NCBI GenBank assembly: GCA_000720805.1
Contig: JODI01000112.1
Location: forward strand, 1 to 39,904
Direction of reading: 5' to 3'
DNA: 39,904 nt
Source of the DNA: Streptomyces violaceoruber
GTDB lineage: Bacteria > Actinomycetota > Actinomycetes > Streptomycetales > Streptomycetaceae
Under the pieces are notes generated by a model. That model worked only from the letters and a program-made list of their open reading frames with translations. It made no database searches and had not been told where the DNA came from. This document shows positions 1-7,518 of this stretch, piece after piece. The position numbers and the translations under genes are program-made. Position 1 is the stretch's first letter; each line of letters starts with the position of its first letter.

Positions 1-1
1 A

Positions 2-94
2 CTCCACAGGCGCTATGAGCGCAAGGCCGAGCACTTCCTGGCCTTCACCAGCATTGCCTGCACCCTCATCTGCTACCGAAGACTAACCAAATGA
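2..94 (+). CDS. IS5-family transposase, C-terminal end (runs off the left edge)
   Basis: Only the last 30 codons are inside the window. The reading frame ends in ...TLICYRRLTK and a TGA at 92-94. It is almost residue-for-residue the same as the end of the IS5-type transposase at 37122 on the opposite strand (RRYERKAEHFLAFT block). The bases after the stop (GAGACGAC then TCTA) also match the other copy, so the element's outer end lies near position 105. IS5 transposases are DDE enzymes that cut and paste their own element. Whether the upstream part is intact cannot be seen here. Together with the right-hand copy it brackets the window in inverted orientation. Confidence 0.85.
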   Translation, partial: LHRRYERKAEHFLAFTSIACTLICYRRLTK

Positions 95-315
95 GACGAC
101 GTCTAAATGCGTGCCGCAACATGCTCAGCTGACACCGTGTCTACCAGTGGTCTCACACGCTGCTCACCGGTCGCCGACCCTGCCGGTGTCACCGATCCAC
201 AAACTCCCCCGATGGTACGGACAGGGCTACGCCACGCCGAGTGGGCGCACGACCCCGGCTCGCGCGGGCCGGGCCGCGCCTCCCCGTCCGGGTGAAAGCA
301 GTGAGAATGGGAAAG

Positions 316-336
316 TGACAGCACATTCGTCTGTCA
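316..336 (+). promoter_or_regulatory. Inverted repeat just upstream of the eight-gene operon
   Basis: TGACAG (316-321) and CTGTCA (331-336) form a perfect 6-bp inverted repeat with a 9-base spacer, ending 10 bases before the ATG at 347. It could be an operator or the foot of a short leader hairpin. The rest of 95-315 shows no gene and no clear promoter. The half-sites are short, so chance is possible. Confidence 0.25.
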
Positions 337-346
337 AGATCCAGAT

Positions 347-1273
347 ATGGCCGCCCCCACATTCGATCTCGCCGTCGGAGTCTCCTCCGGGTCCTTGGAC
401 GCTGGGCTGAAGCAACTGCACGCCGGTCACCGGGGGCTGCTGAAGGGCGACCACACGGAAGTCGTTTCCGACGCCCGGTACTCCGTCAGCTGGGACCTCC
501 AGGAGCCTCCGAGGGTCTCCCTAGGCGCTCCCGACGCCGCGCGCTGGAAGAAGACCTGGAAGCAGAAGGACGTCAGCGCGCTGCCCCCCTCCGGTGTGGT
601 CCAACTGGTGATGCCGCAACTGTGGTTCAGCCTGGCCTCGAACGGTGTCACGCTCAGTGAGCTGAGCAGCAGCGTGGCGGTGCCCGCCCGGCTACTGGTC
701 GTCGACGGCGCCGTACAGGTGGAGCTGCTGGGGGTGTGGATGGGGACTCTCCCGGCCGACAGCAACGACCGCGCAGTCCTCCGGCAGATCCTCGTCCCCA
801 GGCTGCTCAAACTGGGCAGTAGCCTGCTGAAGGGGCTCAGGCTCCCCGCCCAGGACCTCTTCGGCCAGCAAGTGAACCTCACGCCCGTTCTCGTGGACGT
901 CACCGACAGGTATCTGGTCGTCGGTACCTCGTCGCAACCGGGGGCTTCCTCCGTCCCCGCCATCGGCTGGCCGCCGGGCAAGGAGGTCTTCTGCCTGGTC
1001 AGCCCCGCGCTCATGACGACACTCGTCGGCGCGGCGGCGCAACAGGAGGCGAAGAAGCAGGAGGCCGTCGTCGACGCCAGGGAGACGCTGCTGGGGGTGG
1101 CCGATGTCACGCTCGAAGTGCATTTCCGGGGGATCAAGGGCCCTACCGTCGATGCCCAGGACCCGACCCGGCTCTCCGCCGGTGTGGACCTTTCCTGGAA
1201 AGGCGCCGTGACACTCTTCGCCAGTGACACCGACGAAGGCTGCGCGCTCGTCGAGGCCACCCAGAACATGTGA
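347..1273 (+). CDS. Uncharacterised operon protein A (possible TULIP/P47-like lipid-binding protein)
   Basis: 308 residues, first gene of an eight-gene run. I do not recognise a named family. The N-terminus (FDLAVGVSSGSLDAGLKQL, residues 6-24) is a strand followed by an amphipathic helix. The middle has alternating hydrophobic strands. A conserved block near residues 140-156 (NDRAVLRQILVPRLLK) is shared with the next gene product, so A and B are paralogues. There is no signal peptide and no membrane span. The plan of an N-terminal helix reaching into a long beta region with an LLKLGSSLLKGL helix is reminiscent of Clostridium P47/OrfX2 proteins, which are known to adopt the tubular lipid-binding (TULIP) fold. 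That link is inference from texture, not from a diagnostic motif. The ATG at 347 has only a weak ribosome binding site. The downstream gene begins at or just after this stop, so the two are translationally coupled. Confidence 0.8.
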   Translation: MAAPTFDLAVGVSSGSLDAGLKQLHAGHRGLLKGDHTEVVSDARYSVSWDLQEPPRVSLGAPDAARWKKTWKQKDVSALPPSGVVQLVMPQLWFSLASNGVTLSELSSSVAVPARLLVVDGAVQVELLGVWMGTLPADSNDRAVLRQILVPRLLKLGSSLLKGLRLPAQDLFGQQVNLTPVLVDVTDRYLVVGTSSQPGASSVPAIGWPPGKEVFCLVSPALMTTLVGAAAQQEAKKQEAVVDARETLLGVADVTLEVHFRGIKGPTVDAQDPTRLSAGVDLSWKGAVTLFASDTDEGCALVEATQNM

Positions 1274-1287
1274 CGGGGCATGACGAC

Positions 1288-2220
1288 GTGACCGGATGCG
1301 ATCTCGTGGTGGCCCTCGGACAGGACGCCCTCAACGGCCTTCTCACCAGCCTGGCTTCCCGCCCCGGCCTGCGCGACAGCCTGCTGACCGGCACACTTCA
1401 GGTGCCCGCGGGCAACCGGACCGTACCGCTCGACTGGTCCCTCGGGAAACCGCCGGCGTTCTCCCTGTACGAGCCCACCGGCGAGGAATGGCGGGCGGCG
1501 ATCGGCCCGCGCGGCGTCCCACCCCGCAGGGTGGCAGGAGCGTTCACCTTGGTGGTGCCCGAACTGACCGTCAGCGGCCCCGGCATCAAGCGGGCCACCC
1601 GGTCGTTGAAGGTCGTCTGCACACTCGCCACCCGGTCCGGGGCGCTCGTCTTCACCCCGCTGGGCGTCGAGGTGGACCTGCGGAACGTCCCCGATCCCAA
1701 CGACCGGGCCGTCTACCGGCACATCGTGGTACCCAAAGCGCTCCAGGCCGCCCCGGCCCTGCTGGCCGGGGCGGCGCTGCCCCGAATCGACCTGGCGGGG
1801 CTCTCCTTCGGCGACTTCGCCCTCGCCACCGGCTCCGGCATGGTGGTGGGCGCAGCGAACACCGCCGACCGGCCCCCGGCCCCGGCTCCCGACCCGGCCG
1901 TGCTGTTCCCGCGGGCACCCGCGTTCGAGGTATTGCTGTCGCCCTTCGCCCTCCAGCGCGCGGCTCGCACCGCCGCCGCCGACCTGGTCGGCCGTTCCGA
2001 GTCCACCGGCGGAAGCTCAGGCTTCGGGATCGGACGGGCCACGTACCAAGGCCGGGTGCGGGTGGACGCCGCCGCGGCCAGGGTCACCGGCCATCCGCTG
2101 GACTTGGACGTCGACATCTCCCTGTCGGTCCACGCCGAGGCCGGTGTGGACCTCTTCCCGGACATCGGGGAGGCCCTGAACCGCGCCGCGCAGCGCATCC
2201 GCGATCTCTTCCCCTGGTGA
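1288..2220 (+). CDS. Uncharacterised operon protein B, paralogue of protein A
   Basis: 310 residues from GTG 1288. An in-frame GTG at 1270 would overlap the previous stop as GTGA and add six residues. I prefer 1288 because GGGG lies about nine bases upstream, and because the N-terminus then aligns with protein A (CDLVVALGQDALNGLL against FDLAVGVSSGSLDAGL). The shared block NDRAVYRHIVVPKALQ then falls at residue ~138, against ~141 in A. The C-terminus ends in beta strands and a short amphipathic helix (ALNRAAQRIRDLFPW). No enzyme motif, signal peptide or membrane span is visible. Two adjacent paralogues of equal length suggest a heterodimer or two binding specificities in one machine. Possible TULIP-like fold, as for A. 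Function unknown. Confidence 0.8.
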   Translation: MTGCDLVVALGQDALNGLLTSLASRPGLRDSLLTGTLQVPAGNRTVPLDWSLGKPPAFSLYEPTGEEWRAAIGPRGVPPRRVAGAFTLVVPELTVSGPGIKRATRSLKVVCTLATRSGALVFTPLGVEVDLRNVPDPNDRAVYRHIVVPKALQAAPALLAGAALPRIDLAGLSFGDFALATGSGMVVGAANTADRPPAPAPDPAVLFPRAPAFEVLLSPFALQRAARTAAADLVGRSESTGGSSGFGIGRATYQGRVRVDAAAARVTGHPLDLDVDISLSVHAEAGVDLFPDIGEALNRAAQRIRDLFPW

Positions 2221-2262
2221 CGGCACACCCGACCTTCCGTACCCGCCCCCTCATGGAGTCCC

Positions 2263-2643
2263 ATGGCCGACATCGGCATCTCCTACGACGCCTCCGTCGC
2301 TCCCGCACCGCTGCGGGTGCGCGTACGGCTGAGCCTGTCCGGCACCGCGATCCGGGCGACGCTGGAAGGCGTACCGCCCTTCGTCGCCGCCCTCCGCCCG
2401 GTCGGCAACGTCGGTGAACTGATCCTCTCCGGGGTCGCCTGGCCCGTGGCCCAGACCCTCGCGGTCCTGCTGCCCCCGGTAGGCCACCGGCTCCTCCAGG
2501 GCCAGTCCTTCGACCTGCTGCCCCTCCCTGCGCCACCGCCGCTGCACGTGAAGGGCCGCAGTCTCACTCTCGTCCTGGACAGCCCGTCCCTGAGCAGCCG
2601 CGGCGGCATGCTCAGCTTCACGGCCACGCCCAGGCTGGCCTGA
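2263..2643 (+). CDS. Small operon protein C (126 aa), paralogue of D
   Basis: ATG at 2263 with GGAG a few bases upstream. Unknown family. The C-terminal third follows the pattern G-Q-S-F-D-L-x-P-L ... LVLDSPSLSSRGGMLSFTAT. Gene D repeats it as G-R-T-F-D-V-P-L ... VRLDQPELGSHNGILMISGT. The shared pattern, similar length and adjacency make C and D tandem paralogues. The N-terminal half is strand-rich (LRVRVRLSLSGTAIRATLEG), with a central hydrophobic helix (PVAQTLAVLLPPVGHRLL). The strand-helix-strand plan suits a small lipid- or partner-binding module, but no function can be read from the sequence. Confidence 0.75.
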   Translation: MADIGISYDASVAPAPLRVRVRLSLSGTAIRATLEGVPPFVAALRPVGNVGELILSGVAWPVAQTLAVLLPPVGHRLLQGQSFDLLPLPAPPPLHVKGRSLTLVLDSPSLSSRGGMLSFTATPRLA

Positions 2644-2673
2644 AACAAGCCCCCCGAACAGACAGGACCGCCC

Positions 2674-3039
2674 ATGGCATTCATGAGCTTCTCGGCGAGC
2701 ACCGAGCCCGACCCCCCGACGGTCACCGTCCGGGCTGTCAACGTGTCCGACAAGAAGTTGACGGTCGAGGTGACGAAGCTGACCCTCTCCGCTGTCCGCC
2801 TGAGCCCGTCGAACGACAACGCGAAACTCGTGGAGGAACAGATCGCGGATCTGGCTGAACCCGCCGCGTCGGCCATCAGGGACTTCTTCGAAGGCCGGAC
2901 TTTCGACGTGCCGCTCGACCGGCCCCTGGAAACGTCCTTCCCCGCCGGTGACACCGAGGTGAAGGTGCGGCTCGACCAGCCCGAGCTGGGCTCCCACAAC
3001 GGGATACTCATGATCAGCGGCACCGCCTCCGTCTCCTGA
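2674..3039 (+). CDS. Small operon protein D (121 aa), paralogue of C
   Basis: ATG at 2674 with AGGA six bases upstream, 30 bases after the stop of C. It has the same layout as C: N-terminal strands (DPPTVTVRAVNVSDKKLTVE), a central amphipathic helix (LVEEQIADLAEPAASAIRDF), then the shared C-terminal motif (TFDVPLDRP ... LDQPELGSHNGILMISGTA). It is more acidic than C, so the pair may have complementary surfaces and associate. No catalytic residues, metal motif, signal or membrane segment. Function unknown; it should be studied with C. Confidence 0.75.
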   Translation: MAFMSFSASTEPDPPTVTVRAVNVSDKKLTVEVTKLTLSAVRLSPSNDNAKLVEEQIADLAEPAASAIRDFFEGRTFDVPLDRPLETSFPAGDTEVKVRLDQPELGSHNGILMISGTASVS

Positions 3040-3079
3040 CCTTCCCCGTCTCGCCCACCTCCCGGGAGCCCCTGCCGTA

Positions 3080-4504
3080 ATGAACGACCCGCAGACCGAC
3101 GGCGAGCCCGACGCCGCCGAACCCGTCCGCCTCCCCGACACGCCCGGCTACCCCCTGGCCCGCGGCGTGGACACGTCCGACATCGACACCGTCCCTTACG
3201 ACACCGGCGCCCTGAGTATCCGCTTCGGCGACCTCGCCCTGCGCCCCCTGGAAGCACCGGAACCGGAGGGCACCGAGGTCCTGGGCGGGATCACCAAGGT
3301 CACGTACCGCATCCCGGCCCTGTCCCTGACCGGCCGGTACGCGCTCGACGCACGGCCGGACGAGATCAGCGACATCGACGCCGGCGGCAACCCCTTCCAG
3401 CCGCTGACCCCCGAGCAGCAGCAGCCGACTTTCGCTGTCGCCCCCGCCCCCCACACGCCCCCCGACGCACAGGTCCAGGAACGGTGGCACGGGAGGGCCC
3501 GCGCGCATCGCGACAAGCTCCTGACGACGGAGAACGGCAGGAAACTGCTGGTCGAGTACGGGAAACACAACGACACGTACTGCGAGGTCTTCGCCGGCTC
3601 CGACAGCATCAGCAGCACCCTGAGGAAGACCTGGCAGCGTGGCGGCATCACCCGCCGCATGGGCGAGCACACCTACTCCGTCACCGACCCCGAGACGCCC
3701 CCCGGCGAACAGCAGCCGGTCAACGAGTGGACCGACCCCGCCAACCCCGGCATCTCGTACAACGCCCATGCCTGGAAGCAGCAAACCGCCCTGACCACGG
3801 CCCTCAGGCTGAAGGCCTTGAGCCTCGAAAAGAAGTCGAAGCTCCAGGAGTCCCAGCGCTACACGGCCGCGGCTCTGGCCACCAGGTCCTTCGGCGCCGA
3901 GGTGGCCGCGACCGGCAACGGCACCAGCTACGGCCAGGTGAGCGAGACTCCCCTGACACAGCAGCAGATCTACCAAAAGCTCAGCGAGCACTCCGGAACG
4001 CTGCCCCCGCAGACCGAGGAGGTCTTGGCGGTCTACGAGCCGCGCGCGTCTCCGGAGGAGTTCACGGTGGACGGGTCACCGCACGCGGCTGCCGAGCCGG
4101 AGTCCGCCGATCGGGTGATGCTGACCCCGGAGGAGCAGGCGATCGTCGAGAGCTTCCACCGGGCCTACTACCACCAGGAGGCGGCCGAGGCGGAGCAGGC
4201 CGACAACACGCTGCACCTGGGACTGCTCTCGGCCCGGCTCGGGGGCGTCCGGATCACCTTGAGCCTGCCCGACGGGCCGGGCAGCTTCCCCACGGAGCCG
4301 GAGGATGTCGAGGTCGCCATGCCGGAGTTCGACCTCGATGTGCGGGACGAACAGTGGGAGGGCAACGCCGGGGAAGTGGCGAAGGAACGCCTCGCGGGCA
4401 TGACCTTCGTCCTCGGACTGCTGCGCGACTCCATGGCGGAGGCCCTGCGCTACAGCGCCCTCACCCGCATGCCCGGATACGCGCTGCCCGCCGAAGAGGC
4501 CTGA
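3080..4504 (+). CDS. Uncharacterised operon protein E (474 aa)
   Basis: ATG 3080; the nearest purine-rich site (GGGAG, 3063-3068) is rather far upstream, so the start is moderately secure. The N-terminal ~100 residues are Pro- and Asp-rich, then a beta segment ends in ALSLTGRYALDAR. The same I/L-x-L-T-G-R-Y/F signature occurs twice in the 597-residue protein of this operon (RIRITGRYRL, LVLTGRFEAV). The middle (residues ~135-300) is helical and charged with Gln-rich stretches. The end (residues ~370-474) returns to strands (LGGVRITLSL) and finishes with a helix. No known domain is recognised. The shared TGRY/F signature suggests common ancestry, at least in part, with the larger protein. The stop is three bases before the synthase start. 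Confidence 0.75.
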   Translation: MNDPQTDGEPDAAEPVRLPDTPGYPLARGVDTSDIDTVPYDTGALSIRFGDLALRPLEAPEPEGTEVLGGITKVTYRIPALSLTGRYALDARPDEISDIDAGGNPFQPLTPEQQQPTFAVAPAPHTPPDAQVQERWHGRARAHRDKLLTTENGRKLLVEYGKHNDTYCEVFAGSDSISSTLRKTWQRGGITRRMGEHTYSVTDPETPPGEQQPVNEWTDPANPGISYNAHAWKQQTALTTALRLKALSLEKKSKLQESQRYTAAALATRSFGAEVAATGNGTSYGQVSETPLTQQQIYQKLSEHSGTLPPQTEEVLAVYEPRASPEEFTVDGSPHAAAEPESADRVMLTPEEQAIVESFHRAYYHQEAAEAEQADNTLHLGLLSARLGGVRITLSLPDGPGSFPTEPEDVEVAMPEFDLDVRDEQWEGNAGEVAKERLAGMTFVLGLLRDSMAEALRYSALTRMPGYALPAEEA

Positions 4505-4507
4505 CCC

Positions 4508-5536
4508 GTGCTCATCCTCGACAGCCGTGCGGCCCCCGAGGACGTGGTCCGGACCGTGTGGGCGGAGTTGCTGGCGGAGGACCTGGTCCGCTACGAGGCG
4601 GTACTCGAAGAGGCGCTGGAACCGCAGCGGGAGTACCTCAGCGAGGCCGAGTACACCGTCTACCGGCGGGGCAAGCGGCTCCGCCCGGCGATCTTGCTGC
4701 TTGCCGCCCGTATGGTGCACGGGCCGACGCCGCTGCCGGCCAAGGTGCTCCAGGGCGCCGTCTCCCTGGAGATGCTGCACGTCGCCACCCTCATCCACGA
4801 CGACGTGGTGGACGGCTCGATGCTGCGCAGGGGGATGCCGTCGGTGAACGCCGCGCGCGGACCGGGCACGGCGGTGATCGTCGGCGACCTCCAGTTCGTC
4901 CAGGCGATCCGCGGTTTCGTGGACGCCATCGACCGCGACAGTGACATGGCTCTGATCAAGCTCGTGCTGGACAGCGCGTTCGACACCTGCCGCGGCGAGC
5001 TGGACGAGCTGCGCACCGACCTCACCCTGGAGCCTGCCGCCCTGGTGGAACGCTACTGGCAGACCGTCGACCGCAAGACGGCCGTCCTGTTCGGGCTGGC
5101 CGCCGAGTCCGGGGTCGTCCTGGCCGACGGGCACAGCAGCGACGCCCGCCGGGCCGGCTTCTACGGACGCGGACTCGGACGCGCCTTCCAGGTCATGGAC
5201 GACCTGTTCGACCTCGCCCGGGCCGAGAACGCGTCCGGCAAACCGTGCGGGGTGGACCTGCTGTGCGGCCGGGCCTCCCTGCCGCTGATCTACGCCATGG
5301 CGGAGCTGGGGCCCACCCACCGGGTCAGCCGGATCATGCGCGGTGAACCCACCGACCCGCCGGCGCTGGCCCGGGCCCTCGCACAGGTCCGCGTCACCGG
5401 AGGCTTCGCCCGTGCCTACGCGGACGCCCGCGCCCAGGCGCTCGACGCCCTGGAGTTCCTGCGCCCCTTCCCCGACAACCGGTACCGCCGGGCCTTGCAC
5501 GACCTGACCCTGCACGTGGTGGACCGGGCCCCCTGA
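4508..5536 (+). CDS. Polyprenyl diphosphate synthase (trans-isoprenyl transferase)
   Basis: 342 residues, GTG start with GAGG about nine bases upstream. This enzyme class adds isopentenyl diphosphate units to an allylic diphosphate in the cytoplasm. The substrate-binding motif GKRLRP is at residues 55-60. The first Asp-rich motif is HDDVVD (D98-D102), followed by LRRGMPSVN. The second is MDDLFD (D231-D235), followed by GKPCGVDLLCGRASLPLIYA. Residues four and five before the first motif are Thr94 and Ala93. They are small, which in this family allows long products because no bulky floor residue blocks chain growth. The Lys usual after the second motif (GKxTLP) is Arg here. It is the only recognisable enzyme in the operon, so its product is likely what the neighbouring beta-rich proteins carry, modify or are anchored by. 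Confidence 0.93.
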   Translation: MLILDSRAAPEDVVRTVWAELLAEDLVRYEAVLEEALEPQREYLSEAEYTVYRRGKRLRPAILLLAARMVHGPTPLPAKVLQGAVSLEMLHVATLIHDDVVDGSMLRRGMPSVNAARGPGTAVIVGDLQFVQAIRGFVDAIDRDSDMALIKLVLDSAFDTCRGELDELRTDLTLEPAALVERYWQTVDRKTAVLFGLAAESGVVLADGHSSDARRAGFYGRGLGRAFQVMDDLFDLARAENASGKPCGVDLLCGRASLPLIYAMAELGPTHRVSRIMRGEPTDPPALARALAQVRVTGGFARAYADARAQALDALEFLRPFPDNRYRRALHDLTLHVVDRAP

Positions 5537-5631
5537 GCAGGGCGCCGCGACCCCGCCCACTCCCCACCGCTCGTCCCGGCCGGCTGTCTCCGGTAGTGCC
5601 CGGCGTCCCGAGCCCGTCACAAGGAGCCATC

Positions 5632-7425
5632 ATGGGAACCACCCTGGTCACTTTCGTCTACACCACCATGAGGAAGCGGCTGAACAACCCCGACAGCCGC
5701 TACTGGCTGCCGACCGTACTCGGACAGGTGAAGGCCCCGGACGGGGGCACCCTGAACCCGCTCCGGGCGCCGATGTGGCGACTCGACACGCTCGGGAGCG
5801 AACACGGCGCGGCGGTGGGCGACACCATCGCCGACTCCTGGTGGACGGTCGTCGGGTACGCCTTCGATGCGGCTGTGGAGCGCAGGAACGAACTGGAGGA
5901 GCAGGGGCGCGAGGTACCGCAGGAGCTGCGGGACCTCCCCGAGAACCTGGACGCCTTCATCTCCGGCCGGAGCGAGGCCCGCCCGTGGCCTTCGCTGTCC
6001 TTCTCCTCCCTCGACATCCACCACCTCCCCAACGCCTCCGTGGGAGAACTCACCGGGCTCACCAAGACCGCCGACGGATATCGGGGTACGGTCCGCATCA
6101 CCCTGGGCTCCTACACCGCGGGGAAGTGGGCGGGCAAGAGCCGGATCAGGATCACCGGCCGCTACCGGCTGAGCCAGGAAGTCGTCGCCGCGGACGACTC
6201 CGGCGACGATTCCACCGGCCCACTGCCCCCGACAACGACGGTGGTGCGGGGCCTTGAGGGTGTCAGCTGGCCCACGCAGGTGGTGGAGGGCAAGGGGCGT
6301 GTCGCGCTCACCGTCAAGGACCTCGCGTTCGACGTCGGGGTCGGCCTCCACGTCTCGGGCAGCGGCTCCCGCCGGACACTGGCGGCCCGGGTGGACTCCA
6401 TCGGTGTCGCGGCCGGCAGCAGGCCCATGTTCTCGCTGGCCGAGGAGGACCTCACCATCGAGGACGAGTGGACCGACCGGGAGCTGCTCGAGGGCTGGAA
6501 AGGGGCCGCCCTGGACGCGATCAATCATCCGGACGCCGGTGCCGCGTTCCGGGCCGCCATGGAGGCCGCCCTGTCGGCCCCCGGACAACGTGAGGAGTTC
6601 TCCACCGCCGTCACCCAGCAGCTCGCCGCGGTGCTGGACGGGGTGCTGGTTCCCGTACCGGACGGCGCCCTGCCCACCGGGGAGTCCGGAGCGGGGCCGG
6701 GGCCGGTGGAGCAGTACCTGTTCGACCGCTTGCGGTACGCGGTGAACTCGCCTTCGTCCGACTACTACCCCCCGGCTGTCGTCCACTCCGTGCAGGACCC
6801 CGGGCTCGCCCCCCTCCGGATCGCGAGCCTTGATATCGGCGAGCAGTCCGTCGACGACATCGAGCTGAGCAGCGTCCGCCTGCACGACATCACCGTCGAG
6901 GGCATCCCCAACGTGCTGATCCCGCCGGAGGACGCGCGACTGACGGACGGCGGTATCGACGTGGGGCTGAGGTTCGGCCGCATCGCCGGCCGGCCCGACA
7001 TCCCGGGCACACGCGGCACGGACGGCTCGCCGCACCGGGTGCCCGAGCCCCCGCTGGTCCTCACCGGCCGCTTCGAGGCGGTCTTCCAGCCGGACGACGA
7101 GGACAACGTCATCCAAGGAGACATCACGGCAACCGTCATGCGGCCCTCGCTGCTGATGGGACTGGTCTTCGACGGTCCCGACGCCGACGCCCTGCAGATC
7201 TCCGTACGCTCGCTCGACCTGGAACTCTCCACCGAGGAGCTGACCGTGGACGTGGCCACCGGCGAAGTCTTCCGGGAGGTGATCCGCACGCTGTTCAACT
7301 CCGTTGATGTCAAGACGAAGATCCTGCAGGAGATCCGCGCGCGGGCGGCCGCCCGGAAGGACGAGATCGCCGCCGGACTGACCGCCGCCACGCGCGGCAT
7401 CATCGCCGCCAACCTCACGCAATAG
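5632..7425 (+). CDS. Uncharacterised operon protein F (597 aa) with probable two-fold internal repeat
   Basis: I chose ATG 5632 over an in-frame GTG at 5596 because AAGGAG (5621-5626) sits at ideal spacing. An N-terminal ~120 residues of mixed helix precede two similar halves. Half 1 (roughly 125-345) runs LSFSSLDIHHLP, VGELTGL, RIRITGRYRL, LAARVDSIGV, then long helices (ELLEGWKGAALDAINH and after). Half 2 (roughly 385-597) runs LRIASLDIGEQS, SVRLHDITVEGIPNV, LVLTGRFEAV, ISVRSLDLEL, then helices (VFREVIRTLFNSVDVK and after). Each half is a set of strands closed by long helices, compatible with a duplicated TULIP-like module but not proof of one. No signal peptide or transmembrane segment. The RITGRYRL signature links it to protein E. 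Confidence 0.78.
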   Translation: MGTTLVTFVYTTMRKRLNNPDSRYWLPTVLGQVKAPDGGTLNPLRAPMWRLDTLGSEHGAAVGDTIADSWWTVVGYAFDAAVERRNELEEQGREVPQELRDLPENLDAFISGRSEARPWPSLSFSSLDIHHLPNASVGELTGLTKTADGYRGTVRITLGSYTAGKWAGKSRIRITGRYRLSQEVVAADDSGDDSTGPLPPTTTVVRGLEGVSWPTQVVEGKGRVALTVKDLAFDVGVGLHVSGSGSRRTLAARVDSIGVAAGSRPMFSLAEEDLTIEDEWTDRELLEGWKGAALDAINHPDAGAAFRAAMEAALSAPGQREEFSTAVTQQLAAVLDGVLVPVPDGALPTGESGAGPGPVEQYLFDRLRYAVNSPSSDYYPPAVVHSVQDPGLAPLRIASLDIGEQSVDDIELSSVRLHDITVEGIPNVLIPPEDARLTDGGIDVGLRFGRIAGRPDIPGTRGTDGSPHRVPEPPLVLTGRFEAVFQPDDEDNVIQGDITATVMRPSLLMGLVFDGPDADALQISVRSLDLELSTEELTVDVATGEVFREVIRTLFNSVDVKTKILQEIRARAAARKDEIAAGLTAATRGIIAANLTQ

Positions 7426-7518
7426 CCCTGCCCCGGGCAGATGCGCGGCCTACCCCCGCCGCCCCCACCACCGCCTTCCGCCCGCCGCGCTCCGCGGCAT
7501 ACCCTCCGGGATCCCCCC

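Noticed and set aside
427..1722. Long minus-strand open frame across the first two operon genes
   Set aside because: It is the mirror frame of high-GC coding DNA: no ribosome binding site, low-complexity Pro/Gly/Arg composition, and it covers two well-formed plus-strand genes.
7441..7518. Upstream ATG giving protein G an N-terminal run of prolines
   Set aside because: The octaproline leader is out of character with the rest of the protein. ATG 7519 gives a normal start, although its ribosome binding site is weak too.
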